Origin: Actinomycetota bacterium
GTDB taxonomy: Bacteria > Actinomycetota > Actinomycetes > Propionibacteriales > Propionibacteriaceae
Direction of reading: 5' to 3'
Assembly (NCBI GenBank): GCA_020161795.1
Contig: JAIUOR010000033.1
Span: 112,379-176,378, forward strand
DNA: 64,000 nt
In this document: in pieces, positions 43,188-52,443 of the stretch
Layout of the letters: the number at the start of each line of letters is the position of its first letter
How positions within the stretch are numbered: position 1 is the first letter of the stretch
Notes under the pieces: generated by a model
What the model was told of the DNA's origin: nothing
Seen by the model: the letters and a program-made list of their open reading frames with translations, nothing else
Database searches by the model: none
Made by a program: the position numbers and the translations under genes

Positions 43188-44917
43188 GCCGCCACCTCCT
43201 CGGCCTTGAATTGGCTCTCGACGATCTCGGCGTAGGTCGGGCAGGTTCTCAGCACTTGCTCGTGAGTGCCCAGGCCGACGATCCGGCCGTCCTCCAGCAC
43301 GATGATCTGGTGGGCGGTGCGGATCGTCGAGACCCGCTGCGCCACCACGATCACCGCCGCGTCCGCCGTCTCGGGGGCCAGTGCCGCCCGCAGCGCGGCG
43401 TCGGTGGCGACGTCCAGGGCAGAGAACGAGTCGTCGAACACGTAGATCTCCGGACGCCGCACCAGCGCCCGCGCGATCGCGAGCCGCTGCCGCTGTCCGC
43501 CCGACACATTCGTGCCGCCCTGGGCGATCGGTGAGTCGAGACCGTCAGGCATCCGCTCGACGAACTTCCTCGCCTGGGCGATGTCGAGCGCCCGCCAGAG
43601 TTCGGCGTCGGTGGCGTCGGGCTTGCCCAGCCGCAGGTTGCTGGCCACCGTCCCGCTGAACAGGTAGGGCTTCTGCGGCACCAGGCCGATCCGCCCCCAC
43701 AGCAGGTCGGGATCGAGCTCGCGGACGTCCACCCCGTCCACCAGCACGGCGCCACCGGTGACGTCGAACAGCCGGGGGATGAGGTTGACCAGGGTGGTCT
43801 TGCCGGCTCCGGTGGAGCCGATGATCGCCGTGGTCTGCCCGCGGCGGGCGGTGAAGCTGATCCGATCCAGGACGGGCGTCTCGGCGCCGGGATAGGCGAA
43901 GGTGACCTCGTCGAAGTTGACCTCGCCGTGGCGGCTGAGGGTGGTGACGCCCTGCTCGGGCGGAACCACCGACGAACGGGTGTCCAGCACCTCGTTGATC
44001 CGGCCGGCGGAGACCTGCGCCCGCGGCGCGATCATCAGCATCATCGTCGCCATCAGCACGCTGAACAGGATCTGCATCAGGTAGGCCAGATAGGCGGTGA
44101 GCTGACCCACCTGCAGGTGGCCCTCGACCACCCGCTGCGCACCGAACCACAGCACCGAGATCTGCGAGAGGTTCATGATCAGCATGACGATCGGGAACAT
44201 CGTCATCATGTAGCGGCCGGCCTGGGTGGCGGTGCTGGCCAGATCGTGATTGGCCTTGTCGAAGCGCGCCGCCTCAGTGGGCTCGCGGACGAAGGCGCGG
44301 ATCACCCGCAGGCCCGCGATCTGCTCGCGCAGCACCCGGTTCAGGGCGTCCACCCGCTGCTGCATGACCCGGAACAGCGGGGTCATGTGGGTGACCAGCC
44401 AACCGATCAGGATGCCCAGCAGGATGACCGCCACCAGGATGATCCAGCTCAGCCCGACATCCTCGCGCAGCGCCATGAAGACGCCGCCCACGGCGGTGAG
44501 CGGGGCCGAGACGAGCATGACCGCGGTCATCAGCACGAGCTGCTGCACCTGCTGGACGTCGTTGGTGTTGCGGGTGATCAGGCTCGGCGCACCGAACTTG
44601 TTCACCTCCCGGGCCGAGAAGGTGAGCGCCCGGGAGAAGATCGCGTTGCGGACGTCGCGTCCGAAGCTCATGGAGGTGCGGGCGCCGAACCAGGTGGCGC
44701 CGATCTGGGCGGCGACCTGGGCCAGGCTGACGGCGAGCATCACCGCGCCCAACTGCCAGATCACGGCGGTGTTGCCGGTGGCGACGCCCTCGTCGATGAT
44801 CCGCGCGTTCAGCGTGGGCAGGAAGAGCGAGGCGATCGACTGGGTCAATTGCAGGACGATCACGCCGACCAGCAGCCAGGTGTAGGGCCGCAGGTAGCGG
44901 ATGAGCAGACGGGTCAT
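43184..44917 (-). CDS. ABC exporter subunit (degenerate-site half)
   Basis: The 577-residue half-transporter has six helices and an ATPase domain with GSTGAGKTTLVN, VSGGQRQR and Walker B VFDDSFSALD. There Asp replaces the catalytic Glu. Such a degenerate partner is typical of heterodimeric exporters of the BmrCD type. It starts by ATGA overlap with the TetR gene and is followed by the complete half. Confidence 0.85.
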   Translation of the reverse strand: MTRLLIRYLRPYTWLLVGVIVLQLTQSIASLFLPTLNARIIDEGVATGNTAVIWQLGAVMLAVSLAQVAAQIGATWFGARTSMSFGRDVRNAIFSRALTFSAREVNKFGAPSLITRNTNDVQQVQQLVLMTAVMLVSAPLTAVGGVFMALREDVGLSWIILVAVILLGILIGWLVTHMTPLFRVMQQRVDALNRVLREQIAGLRVIRAFVREPTEAARFDKANHDLASTATQAGRYMMTMFPIVMLIMNLSQISVLWFGAQRVVEGHLQVGQLTAYLAYLMQILFSVLMATMMLMIAPRAQVSAGRINEVLDTRSSVVPPEQGVTTLSRHGEVNFDEVTFAYPGAETPVLDRISFTARRGQTTAIIGSTGAGKTTLVNLIPRLFDVTGGAVLVDGVDVRELDPDLLWGRIGLVPQKPYLFSGTVASNLRLGKPDATDAELWRALDIAQARKFVERMPDGLDSPIAQGGTNVSGGQRQRLAIARALVRRPEIYVFDDSFSALDVATDAALRAALAPETADAAVIVVAQRVSTIRTAHQIIVLEDGRIVGLGTHEQVLRTCPTYAEIVESQFKAEEVAA

Positions 44918-45516
44918 GGGGTTCCTTGGGCGATCCCGTGGAGGACGACGTGAGCGACGTCGGCCGGCTCGGAGAGCGAATCGGTGTCGGTGAAATGGAA
45001 GGTGGAGGCGAAGGCCATCGCCTGGAGCACTCGGGCCGCGGTCGGGGGCGGGACGGCGAGCTGGGCGGCGTGCTCCTCCAGGCTGTGGGCGACGGCGTCG
45101 ACGAGACGCTGCTGACGCTCATGACTGAACGGCTTGGGCGGATGGCCGGGCGGCGCGCCGCCCGGGGGTCCCGTGGCCGGACGGTGGAAGACCGCCATCG
45201 CCAGCGCCCGGGTGCGGCGGATCTCCTGCTGCAGGATCTGCAGGATCGTGACCACGCATTCGGTGAGATCCTGGTTCCGCGGCAATTCGGCGAGCAGGGC
45301 GACCGCTGGCTCGGCCTGGAGGGCTTCCAGGGCGGCCGCGGCGATCAGTTCCTGCTTGGATTCGAAGACCCGGAACAGGGTGCCTTCGGCCACCCCTGCC
45401 GCCTCGGCCAGCTGCCGGGTGGTGAGCGCGGTGCCGTGCTCCAGCAGCAGCGGCTGGACGGCGTCGATGATCGCCCGGCGACGAACGTCCGGGGGCATGG
45501 CGGTGGCGCGACTCAC
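44914..45516 (-). CDS. TetR-family repressor of the ABC exporter
   Basis: The ~200-residue protein has an N-terminal helix-turn-helix (LTTRQLAEAAGVAEGTLFRVFESKQELI) and a variable ligand domain. The frame opens at 45540 inside the operator. A GTG at 45516 lies 7 nt behind a TACACT -10, so a leaderless message from that GTG is the most likely, with ATG 45498 as an alternative. It is the first gene of the tetR-exporter operon and probably represses it until the exported compound binds. Confidence 0.8.
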   Translation of the reverse strand: MSRATAMPPDVRRRAIIDAVQPLLLEHGTALTTRQLAEAAGVAEGTLFRVFESKQELIAAAALEALQAEPAVALLAELPRNQDLTECVVTILQILQQEIRRTRALAMAVFHRPATGPPGGAPPGHPPKPFSHERQQRLVDAVAHSLEEHAAQLAVPPPTAARVLQAMAFASTFHFTDTDSLSEPADVAHVVLHGIAQGTP

Positions 45517-45529
45517 GGATGCAGTGTAG

Positions 45530-45547
45530 TGAGTGAGCACTCACTCA
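45530..45547. promoter_or_regulatory. TetR operator
   Basis: TGAGTGAGCACTCACTCA is a perfect 18-bp inverted repeat just upstream of the -10 of the TetR gene. The form matches operators of many TetR-type exporter regulators. Confidence 0.75.
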
Positions 45548-45648
45548 CCAACTGGGTAAGGGTGCGTACCTGTCCCTGATCGATCCCGGCCGTTGTCGCG
45601 GGTCGTCCGCGCCGGCCCGGGATCCGGGTTCGGGGTTACGCTCGGGGG

Positions 45649-47634
45649 GTGCTGCCTGAGAATCTCGATCGTCTCTTCTCCGTGTCGCGTCCGGCCGTCC
45701 ATCCGGACGGGTGGGCCGTGGTCTCCGCGGTTCGCCCGGACTTCGCCGCCGATGCCTACGTCGGGCAGTTGTGGCGGGTCCCGCTGGACGGCGGCTCGCC
45801 CCGGCGGATCACCCGGGGATTCCGCGATACCGCACCGCGGCTCTCGCCGGACGGTCGGCTGATCGGTTTCCTGCGGGCGACCGCCGACGGCCCGTCGCAG
45901 TTGGCGGTCGTGCCGGCGGCGGGCGGCGAGCCGATGGTGATCACGGACCGGAAGCTGGGGGTGGCCGAGTTCGCCTTCACCCCGGACTCCTCGCGCGTCG
46001 TGTTCACCGCCGCGGTGCCGGACGAGGGGCGCTACGGCACCTGGGAGGGCGTCCCGGCCGCAGCCGAGGATGCCCGCCACATCACCACCTTGTCGTTCCA
46101 GTACAACGGCCGCGGCTACACCGCCGACCAGCGCACCCACGTCTTCGTCGTCGACCTGCCCGACCCGCGTGACGAGCCGCCGGTGGTGCCGGTGGGGCGT
46201 GCCGCCAAGGCGCAGGAGAGCGCCGGGGCCAAGGCCTCGCTGGTGCCGGAGGCGCGCCAGCTCACCGAGGGTGACTTCGACCATCGCGAGCCGGTGGTCG
46301 CAGCGGGGTCGGTGATCGTGGTCTCGGCCCGCCACGAGGGACGGGGCGCCGACCTGCGGGCCGATCTCTACCGGATCGATCTGGCCACCGGCGACGCTAC
46401 GCTGCTCACCGATCCGGAGGCGATCGGCGCGAAGCTGGCCGCCGGTTCACCGGTGGTGCTGTGGGACGACCTGTGGTTCCGGGCCGTCGACCTCGGCCCG
46501 ACCGGGCGCGACCACGTCGCCACCAACGCGGCGGTCTGGCGCATGCCCGTCGACGGCGGCCCGGCCGTTCGGCTCACCGAACCGGCCGAACTCGACTTCG
46601 CCCACCTGGAGGCCGACCCGACCGACGGCATCGTCCTGGCCGTGCTGGCCGAACGCGGGGTGGGGGTGCCGGTCCGGTTCGCCCCGGACGGCAACTGGGC
46701 GCGCCTGGATGTGCCCCGCGGCGCGTCCGTGAACGAGCTCGCTGGTGCCGGCGGTCACGCGGTCGCCGCGGTGTCGACCCCGGCCAGCCCGGGTGAGGCG
46801 GCGGTGGTCGGCGCGGAGTCCCGCCTGCTGACCGACTTCGCCGCCCGGCTGTGCGAGGTCGCCGCCCCCGTCCCCACTCGGGAGCTGATCGCCACCAGCC
46901 CGGACGGCACACCGGTGCACGGCTGGGTCGTGGCGCCCCAGGGCGACGGCCCGCACCCGGTGCTGCTGAACATCCATGGCGGCCCGTTCGCCGCCTACGG
47001 CCCGGCCTTCTTCGACGAGGCACAGGTCTATGCCGCCGCCGGCTACGCGGTCGTGATGTGCAACCCGCGTGGGTCGGCCGGGTACGGGGAGGCCCACGGT
47101 GCGGCCATCCGGGGAGCCTTCGGCGACCGCGACATGGTGGACGTGCTGGCCTTCCTCGACCATGCGCTGGCCACCGTCCCCGGCCTGGACCCGGCGCGAG
47201 TCGGGGTGATGGGCGGCTCGTACGGCGGCTACCTCACCGCCTGGATCATCGCCCACGAGCACCGGTTCGCCGCGGCGATCGTGGAGCGCGGCTACCTCGA
47301 CCCGCGCTCCTTCGTGGGCTCGTCGGACATCGGCTGGTTCTTCGCCCACTCCTACAACACCGACGACCCCGCCACGATGGACGCCCAGTCACCCACCCTG
47401 CTGGCCGGCCAGGTCACCACGCCCACCCTGGTCATCCACTCCGAACAGGATCTGCGCTGCCCGCTCGCCCAGGCCTTCCGGTACTACACCGAGCTCAAGC
47501 TGGCCGGGGTCGACGCCGAACTGCTGGTCTTCCCCGGCGAGAACCACGAACTCTCCCGCTCTGGCCGCCCCTGGCATCGCCGGCAGCGCTTCGACGCCAT
47601 CCTGGAATGGTGGCAGCGTCACTTGCCGGTGTGA
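45649..47634 (+). CDS. S9-family serine peptidase (acylaminoacyl-peptidase type)
   Basis: The 661-residue cytosolic protein starts at a GTG. It has an N-terminal beta-propeller (about residues 10-400) and a C-terminal alpha/beta-hydrolase domain with MGGSYGGYLTAW (nucleophile Ser), HSEQDLRCP (Asp) and FPGENHELSR (His). The family cleaves short or acylated peptides. It is not clearly linked to its neighbours. Confidence 0.87.
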   Translation: MLPENLDRLFSVSRPAVHPDGWAVVSAVRPDFAADAYVGQLWRVPLDGGSPRRITRGFRDTAPRLSPDGRLIGFLRATADGPSQLAVVPAAGGEPMVITDRKLGVAEFAFTPDSSRVVFTAAVPDEGRYGTWEGVPAAAEDARHITTLSFQYNGRGYTADQRTHVFVVDLPDPRDEPPVVPVGRAAKAQESAGAKASLVPEARQLTEGDFDHREPVVAAGSVIVVSARHEGRGADLRADLYRIDLATGDATLLTDPEAIGAKLAAGSPVVLWDDLWFRAVDLGPTGRDHVATNAAVWRMPVDGGPAVRLTEPAELDFAHLEADPTDGIVLAVLAERGVGVPVRFAPDGNWARLDVPRGASVNELAGAGGHAVAAVSTPASPGEAAVVGAESRLLTDFAARLCEVAAPVPTRELIATSPDGTPVHGWVVAPQGDGPHPVLLNIHGGPFAAYGPAFFDEAQVYAAAGYAVVMCNPRGSAGYGEAHGAAIRGAFGDRDMVDVLAFLDHALATVPGLDPARVGVMGGSYGGYLTAWIIAHEHRFAAAIVERGYLDPRSFVGSSDIGWFFAHSYNTDDPATMDAQSPTLLAGQVTTPTLVIHSEQDLRCPLAQAFRYYTELKLAGVDAELLVFPGENHELSRSGRPWHRRQRFDAILEWWQRHLPV

Positions 47635-47672
47635 GTCGCCGCCTGTCGGTCTGTCACCCCAACCGTGTTGTT

Positions 47673-47747
47673 CCGCAGAAACCGGGCAGATCAGCCTCAG
47701 TGCCCGCACTATCCAGCCGGACGGGCTCAACTGCCCGGTTTCTGCGG
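47673..47747 (+). repeat. 75-nt palindromic element, family 1, copy 3
   Basis: CCGCAGAAACCGGGCAG and CTGCCCGGTTTCTGCGG form a 17-bp perfect terminal inverted repeat around a central CACTATCCAG. This is the most symmetric copy. It lies between the convergent peptidase and ASCH genes. Confidence 0.87.
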
Positions 47748-47772
47748 GGATTGAGTTTAGGAAGAGGTGAGC

Positions 47773-48363
47773 TCAGCTCCGTCCGCGTCGCGTCCGGGCG
47801 AGGTAGGCCAGCCCGCGAGGGCTCAACTCGTAGCCGATTTCATGACTGATGGTCAGGCCGAGGTTCTTCAGCTTGCGGACATCGATCTTGAACGGGTCTC
47901 GCTGTCGGCCCAGCTCGGCCGCCAGGTCGGGTGCGCGCACCCGCGGCCGGCGGCCGATCAGCGCGAGAGTGGCCATCGTCCACGGGCCGTGGCTGCTGGC
48001 GTGGTCGAGTCTTTCCAGCCGGGTGTCGATCGCCGCCACGTCGTCCTCGGTCAGCGCATCGTCGGTGCGCAGCGCGATCCGCGGGTCCTCGCCCGCCCAG
48101 CTCAGCCGGATCCGGTAGGTCGGCCAGTTGGCCTCGCCGCCCAGTCTCCGGCGAACCGAGTCGGCGTCGGGATGGCCGGCCGCGGCCGCCTCCTCGTCGG
48201 TGATCCGTAGCGGGTCGACCGAATCGATCGCCTCCACCTCCATCACGCCGACTGCGGTGCGGAACCGCGAGCCGGGCCGGACATCCGGTCGTCGCCAGCG
48301 GCGGAAGGCGAGCGTCACGCGTCCCTCCCGGATGCCCTGGGCAACCTTCGGCGGCAGCAGCAT
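47773..48363 (-). CDS. ASCH-domain protein with winged-helix C-terminus
   Basis: The 196-residue protein begins MLLPPKVAQGIREGRVTLAFRR, an ASCH-like (PUA-related) fold expected to bind RNA or nucleotides. A C-terminal winged helix (VRAPDLAAELGRQRDPFKIDVRKLKNLGLTIS) follows. The start at 48363 was chosen because the upstream extension of the frame crosses a 75-nt repeat. It is flanked on both sides by family 1 repeats. Function unknown. Confidence 0.6.
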   Translation of the reverse strand: MLLPPKVAQGIREGRVTLAFRRWRRPDVRPGSRFRTAVGVMEVEAIDSVDPLRITDEEAAAAGHPDADSVRRRLGGEANWPTYRIRLSWAGEDPRIALRTDDALTEDDVAAIDTRLERLDHASSHGPWTMATLALIGRRPRVRAPDLAAELGRQRDPFKIDVRKLKNLGLTISHEIGYELSPRGLAYLARTRRGRS

Positions 48364-48443
48364 CTGGACATTGTGACCGGAACACCGCAGGTCTGGCGAT
48401 GGGATTCGGCCCCGATGCGGTGACCTGGCTATGGGGATTTCAC

Positions 48444-48518
48444 TACAGAAACCGGGTAAAAACAGCCTCTCCGGCCGGATAGTGCCGGCACGAAGGCTGT
48501 TCTGCCCGGCTTCTGCGG
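48444..48518 (-). repeat. 75-nt palindromic element, family 1, copy 4 (reversed)
   Basis: TACAGAAACCGGGTA and CTGCCCGGCTTCTGCGG are the ends. The central CACTATCC motif is on the minus strand, so this copy is inverted relative to copies 1-3. It lies between the ASCH and DUF559-like genes. Confidence 0.78.
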
Positions 48519-48551
48519 GACGGCGGACCGGACAGGTTGGCAACGGATCGA

Positions 48552-49385
48552 TCAGGCGGCTCGAGGTCGAGGCCTCAGGTGGGCCTCGGAGCGGATGAGC
48601 AGGCGGAGCTCCTTGAGCACCGCGTCCCACTCGTGGACGATCTGGTGGTAGGTGAACCGCAGCACGAGCCGGCCGCGAGCCACGAGGACGAGGTCGCGCC
48701 GGCGGTCGGTCTGGTAGGTGCTCTCGCCGGTGTGGTGCGCGCGGCTGTCGACTTCGATGACCAGGCGTTTTCCGACCAGGAGGTCGACCCGTCCCACGTC
48801 CTCGATGAAGACCTGACTGCGAACCTTGACGCCAAGCCGGCGCAGTCGGAATCTCACCATCGACTCGGTTCCCGATTCAGCTCTGTGGTCGGCTTCCGCC
48901 ACCAGCCTGCGCACCCGGACCGCGCAGCCGGACAGAATGCTCGCGAGTTGGTCGCGCCTGAGCAGGCGCAGGTTGAGGATGGAATCCAGAACCACGACGA
49001 TCCCTTCGCCGTTCAGACACCGGACCGCGGCAAGGAGGGCGGTCGCCAGGGGATCGACCGCGACGGTCGGGGCGGAACGGATGGGGAGTGGGCAGACGTG
49101 GACGTCGGCGGGAAGCGCCGACTTGGCCTGGTGGTGCTCGGACATGCGGATGTGCAGCTGTCCGGTCGGGGGCACCCACACTCCGTGGTGCCGCAACGCG
49201 GAGAGGCACGACAGGGCTCCGCCGAGGCGCACGGCTCGTAGGACGTCCGATCCGGCGCTGGGATCGGCATACCAGCCCCGCCGGACCCGGCGGATGTGCC
49301 CGGCCAACTGGAGTTGCTCGATCTCGGCCCTGCCGAGCCCCGTCCGCAGGAGGTCGGCGTATCGCGTCACGCCGTAGGGGAACAT
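48552..49385 (-). CDS. AbiEi/DUF559-like protein with nuclease-fold domain
   Basis: The 277-residue protein has an N-terminal winged helix (ADLLRTGLGRAEIEQLQLAGHIRRVRRGWY) as in AbiEi-type antitoxins. The C-terminal DUF559/Vsr-like domain has RVDLLVGKRLVIEVDSRAHH followed by RRRDLVLVARGRLVLRFTYHQI. The Asp and Glu of a PD-(D/E)xK-like core are visible. Such proteins are very common in actinobacteria in variable regions, with unclear function. The start at 49385 was chosen because the upstream frame crosses another repeat. Confidence 0.68.
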   Translation of the reverse strand: MFPYGVTRYADLLRTGLGRAEIEQLQLAGHIRRVRRGWYADPSAGSDVLRAVRLGGALSCLSALRHHGVWVPPTGQLHIRMSEHHQAKSALPADVHVCPLPIRSAPTVAVDPLATALLAAVRCLNGEGIVVVLDSILNLRLLRRDQLASILSGCAVRVRRLVAEADHRAESGTESMVRFRLRRLGVKVRSQVFIEDVGRVDLLVGKRLVIEVDSRAHHTGESTYQTDRRRDLVLVARGRLVLRFTYHQIVHEWDAVLKELRLLIRSEAHLRPRPRAA

Positions 49386-49475
49386 CACACCCCGAATCCT
49401 TGGCAAGCGGATCCCCGGTGTGCCGGGCGATCTGGGATCTGTGGATAGCGCCGCTGTTGTCCACAGGTCGGTTAG

Positions 49476-49550
49476 CCGCGGAAACCGGGCAAGAGGGCCT
49501 TCCTGCCTGGATAACGCGGGGATCGTGGCCAGATTGCCCGGATTCTGCGG
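49476..49550 (-). repeat. 75-nt palindromic element, family 1, copy 5 (reversed)
   Basis: CCGCGGAAACCGGGCA and TTGCCCGGATTCTGCGG are the ends, and the central TTATCCAG motif is on the minus strand. It lies in the divergent gap between the DUF559-like gene and lysS. Confidence 0.8.
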
Positions 49551-49614
49551 AGGGGAGGTGAGGAGTAGGCGGCCCGGATCGGAGGGGGAGGGAGGCAGCC
49601 GATAACCTACTGCC

Positions 49615-51129
49615 GTGACTGAGCCGACGCCGATGAACCCCGACCTTTCCGAGCAGGAGCAGGTGCGGCACGACAAGCGTGCCCGGTTGCTCGGCGAGGG
49701 GACGGCGCCGTACCCGATCTCGGTGCCACGCACTCACACCGCAGCGCAGGTGCACGAGCAGTGGGGCCACCTTGAGGCCGGGGACGAGACCGCGGACGTG
49801 GTGAGCGTCAGCGGACGGGTGGTCTTCATCCGCAACACCGGCAAGCTCTGCTTCGCCACCATCCAGGACGGGTTCACGCTCACCGAATCCGGTACCCGCC
49901 TGCAGGTCATGATCTCGCTGGCCGAGGTGGGCGAGGAGTCTCTGGCCGCCTGGAAGGCGGACGTCGATCTGGGCGACTTCGTCTCGGTGACCGGCCGGGT
50001 CATCTCCTCCAAGCGTGGCGAGCTCTCCGTGCTGGCTACCGGTTGGGTGCTGGCCTCCAAGGCGCTGCGTCCGCTGCCCACCCTGCACAAGGAACTCGGC
50101 GAGGAGACCAGGGTGCGGCAGCGCTACGCCGACCTGGTGGCTCGCCCCGAGGCCCGCGACATGGTGCGCACCCGGGCGCTGGTCACCCACGCCATCCGCG
50201 AGGTGCTGCACGCCGAGGGCTACATCGAGCTGGAGACCCCGGTGCTGCAGTTGGTGCACGGTGGGGCCGCGGCCCGTCCGTTCCGTACCCACCTGAACGC
50301 CTTCGACATCGACATGACGCTGCGGATCGCGCTGGAGCTGTACCTCAAGCGGGCGATGGTCGGCGGGGCCGACCGGGTCTACGAGATCGGACGGATCTTC
50401 CGCAACGAGGGCATCGACTCCAGCCACTCGGCGGAGTTCACCATGCTGGAGGCCTACCAGGCCTGGGGCGACCAGACCTCGATCGCGCTGATGACCCAGC
50501 GGCTGATCCAGCACGCCGCCGACACCGCGCTCGGCACCCGCACCGTCGTCACCCCGGCCGGTGAGATCGACCTGGGTGGGGAGTGGGCCTGGAAGCCGGT
50601 CTACCCGACGCTCTCCGAGGCCCTCGGCGAGGAGATCACCCCCGCCACCGACGCAGCCCGCCTGCGCGCCATCGCCGACGCCCGGGGCATCGAGTACGAC
50701 CCCGCCTGGGTCGCGCAGAAGCTGGTGATGGAACTCTTCGGCGAGATCGTCGAGCCCACCCTGCTGCAGCCCACCTTCGTCTGCGACTACCCGCCGATCG
50801 CCCAGCCGCTGGCCCGCCAGCACCGCAGCGACCCCGACCTGATCGAGGCCTGGGATCTGATCATCGGCGGCGTCGAACGCGGCACCGGCTTCTCCGAACT
50901 GATCGACCCGGTGATCCAGCGCGAGCGGCTGGTCGCGCAATCGCTGAAGGCCGCCGCCGGCGACCCCGAGGCCATGCAGCTGGACGAGGACTTCCTGGCG
51001 GCGCTGGAGTTCGGCGCCCCGCCGATGGGCGGCATGGGGCTGGGGATCGACCGGCTGATGATGCTGCTCACCGGCGCGGGGATCCGGGAGACGATCCTGT
51101 TCCCGCTGCTCAAGCCGCTGGGCCAGTAG
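49615..51129 (+). CDS. lysS: Lysyl-tRNA synthetase, class II
   Basis: The 504-residue enzyme starts at a GTG. It has an OB-fold anticodon domain (VSVSGRVVFIRNTGKLCFATIQDG) and a class II catalytic domain with RYADLV, motif 2 YEIGRIFRNEG and motif 3 GMGLGIDRLMMLL. It charges tRNA-Lys. The gene is monocistronic, followed by a hairpin. Confidence 0.95.
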   Translation: MTEPTPMNPDLSEQEQVRHDKRARLLGEGTAPYPISVPRTHTAAQVHEQWGHLEAGDETADVVSVSGRVVFIRNTGKLCFATIQDGFTLTESGTRLQVMISLAEVGEESLAAWKADVDLGDFVSVTGRVISSKRGELSVLATGWVLASKALRPLPTLHKELGEETRVRQRYADLVARPEARDMVRTRALVTHAIREVLHAEGYIELETPVLQLVHGGAAARPFRTHLNAFDIDMTLRIALELYLKRAMVGGADRVYEIGRIFRNEGIDSSHSAEFTMLEAYQAWGDQTSIALMTQRLIQHAADTALGTRTVVTPAGEIDLGGEWAWKPVYPTLSEALGEEITPATDAARLRAIADARGIEYDPAWVAQKLVMELFGEIVEPTLLQPTFVCDYPPIAQPLARQHRSDPDLIEAWDLIIGGVERGTGFSELIDPVIQRERLVAQSLKAAAGDPEAMQLDEDFLAALEFGAPPMGGMGLGIDRLMMLLTGAGIRETILFPLLKPLGQ

Positions 51130-51185
51130 GGCCCATCCCGCTCGGGGCCCCACGCGACGAGCTGGTCGCCAAGCGGTTCTGACCA

Positions 51186-51212
51186 AGGTTCCGCGGCTCA
51201 ACGCCGGAACCT
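51186..51212 (+). terminator. Hairpin behind lysS
   Basis: An 8-bp stem AGGTTCCG/CGGAACCT with an 11-nt loop lies 57 nt behind the lysS stop. It is a candidate terminator without a T-run. Confidence 0.45.
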
Positions 51213-51291
51213 GGCAGAGCGCGCGTCAGCGGTCCGAGGAACGGAGCAGATGGAACCAAGGGAGGGCGGCCCGAGGGTCGTCGCCCAGGGG

Positions 51292-51591
51292 CTACTTCCA
51301 GAAGGTGGCCAGGATGAAGGCGCCGGCCAGTGCCACCATGCCGATCACCACGTTCCAGATTCCCTCGATGTCGGACATCACCGGGACGGCGATGCCGACC
51401 GCGGTGGTGATGTAGTACACCACCAGCCACAGCACGCCGAGCAGACCGAGCGTGATGAAGGCCGGCAGAACCCACTGGCGGCTTCCGGGAGCGACGGCCT
51501 TCTGCTGCTTGGCGCGTTCGGCGGCACGCTCGTCCTTGGCGGTCTGCTTCTTCTTGTCAGCAGCGGCCTTGCGGACCTTCGACTCAGGCAC
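51292..51591 (-). CDS. crgA: Cell division protein CrgA
   Basis: The 99-residue protein begins MPESKVRKAAADKKKQTAKD with a basic N-terminal part. Two membrane helices (about residues 42-62 and 77-97) surround the VPVMSDIEGIWNVVIGM stretch typical of CrgA. CrgA recruits FtsZ-ring and wall-synthesis proteins in actinobacteria. It lies 75 nt from the divergent DUF881 gene, as is common in this phylum. Confidence 0.88.
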   Translation of the reverse strand: MPESKVRKAAADKKKQTAKDERAAERAKQQKAVAPGSRQWVLPAFITLGLLGVLWLVVYYITTAVGIAVPVMSDIEGIWNVVIGMVALAGAFILATFWK

Positions 51592-51665
51592 CCGTCACTC
51601 CTTGCACGTCACTTGTGAACGGACCAAGGATACCGGGTCTCGGGCCCGCGACGTAGGGTGGCTGC

Positions 51666-52424
51666 GTGACGTGGTGGACGAGAGCCCGGGCCCGGTTCCG
51701 GCGTGCTCGGCGGCACCATGTCGGTGGCCGGTCCGCCTGGCAGGTCGCCACCTTCGTCACCTGCCTGCTGGCCGGCCTGATGCTGGCCACCGGCGCCGCC
51801 TCGTCGGCCGGTGGCGATCTTCGTCCCAACCGGGATCTGACCGATCTGCTGCGCGCGGAGTCGGCGCGCAATGCCGAACTCGCGCACACCGTGGCCGACC
51901 TGCGCGCCGAGGTGGACCGGCTCGCCCAGGTGACCTCGGCGGAGGATCCGTTCGCGCCGCAGCTGGCCGAGCTCTCCGAGCAGGCCGGCCTGACCGCCGT
52001 GAGCGGCCCCGGAGTGACGGTGCGGCTGTCGGACGCGCCGCTCAGCGTGAAGCCGGCCGGCGTCGCCGACGAGCTGCTGATCGTCCATCAGCAGGACATC
52101 CAGGCCGTGGTGAACGCGCTGTGGCGAGGTGGGGCCGAGGCGATGACCCTCCAGGGCCAGCGGGTGACGGTGCTCACCGGCATCAAGTGTGTGGGCAACA
52201 CCGTGCTGCTGGACGGCGTCCCCTACGCCCCGCCGTACGTGATCACCGCCATCGGCGACGCCGAGCGCCTCGAGCAGGCGCTGGCCGGCTCGGAATCGCT
52301 GCGGGTCTATCGGGAGTACGCCACCGCCTACCGGCTGGGCTACGAGCAGTGGCGGGAGCCCGAGGTGACGCTGCCGGGGTTCGCTGGTGTCCTGGATCTG
52401 GAGCGTGCCGGCGTCGAGCGCTGA
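51666..52424 (+). CDS. DUF881 family membrane-anchored protein
   Basis: The 252-residue protein starts at a GTG. One membrane helix (about residues 26-45) is followed by a coiled coil (about 60-90) and the DUF881 domain (GPGVTVRLSDAP, VHQQDIQAVVNALWRGGAEAMTLQGQRV, GNTVLLDGVPYAPPYVITAIGD). It is usually found between crgA and the amidotransferase gene in actinobacteria, exactly as here. A role in cell-envelope division functions is likely but unproven. Confidence 0.85.
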   Translation: MTWWTRARARFRRARRHHVGGRSAWQVATFVTCLLAGLMLATGAASSAGGDLRPNRDLTDLLRAESARNAELAHTVADLRAEVDRLAQVTSAEDPFAPQLAELSEQAGLTAVSGPGVTVRLSDAPLSVKPAGVADELLIVHQQDIQAVVNALWRGGAEAMTLQGQRVTVLTGIKCVGNTVLLDGVPYAPPYVITAIGDAERLEQALAGSESLRVYREYATAYRLGYEQWREPEVTLPGFAGVLDLERAGVER

Positions 52425-52443
52425 GCAGGCGAGAATGGGACGC

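Noticed and set aside
48364..48630. Upstream extension of the ASCH protein frame
   Set aside because: The extension runs through a family 1 repeat and into the DUF559-like gene. The ATG at 48363 begins the conserved domain.
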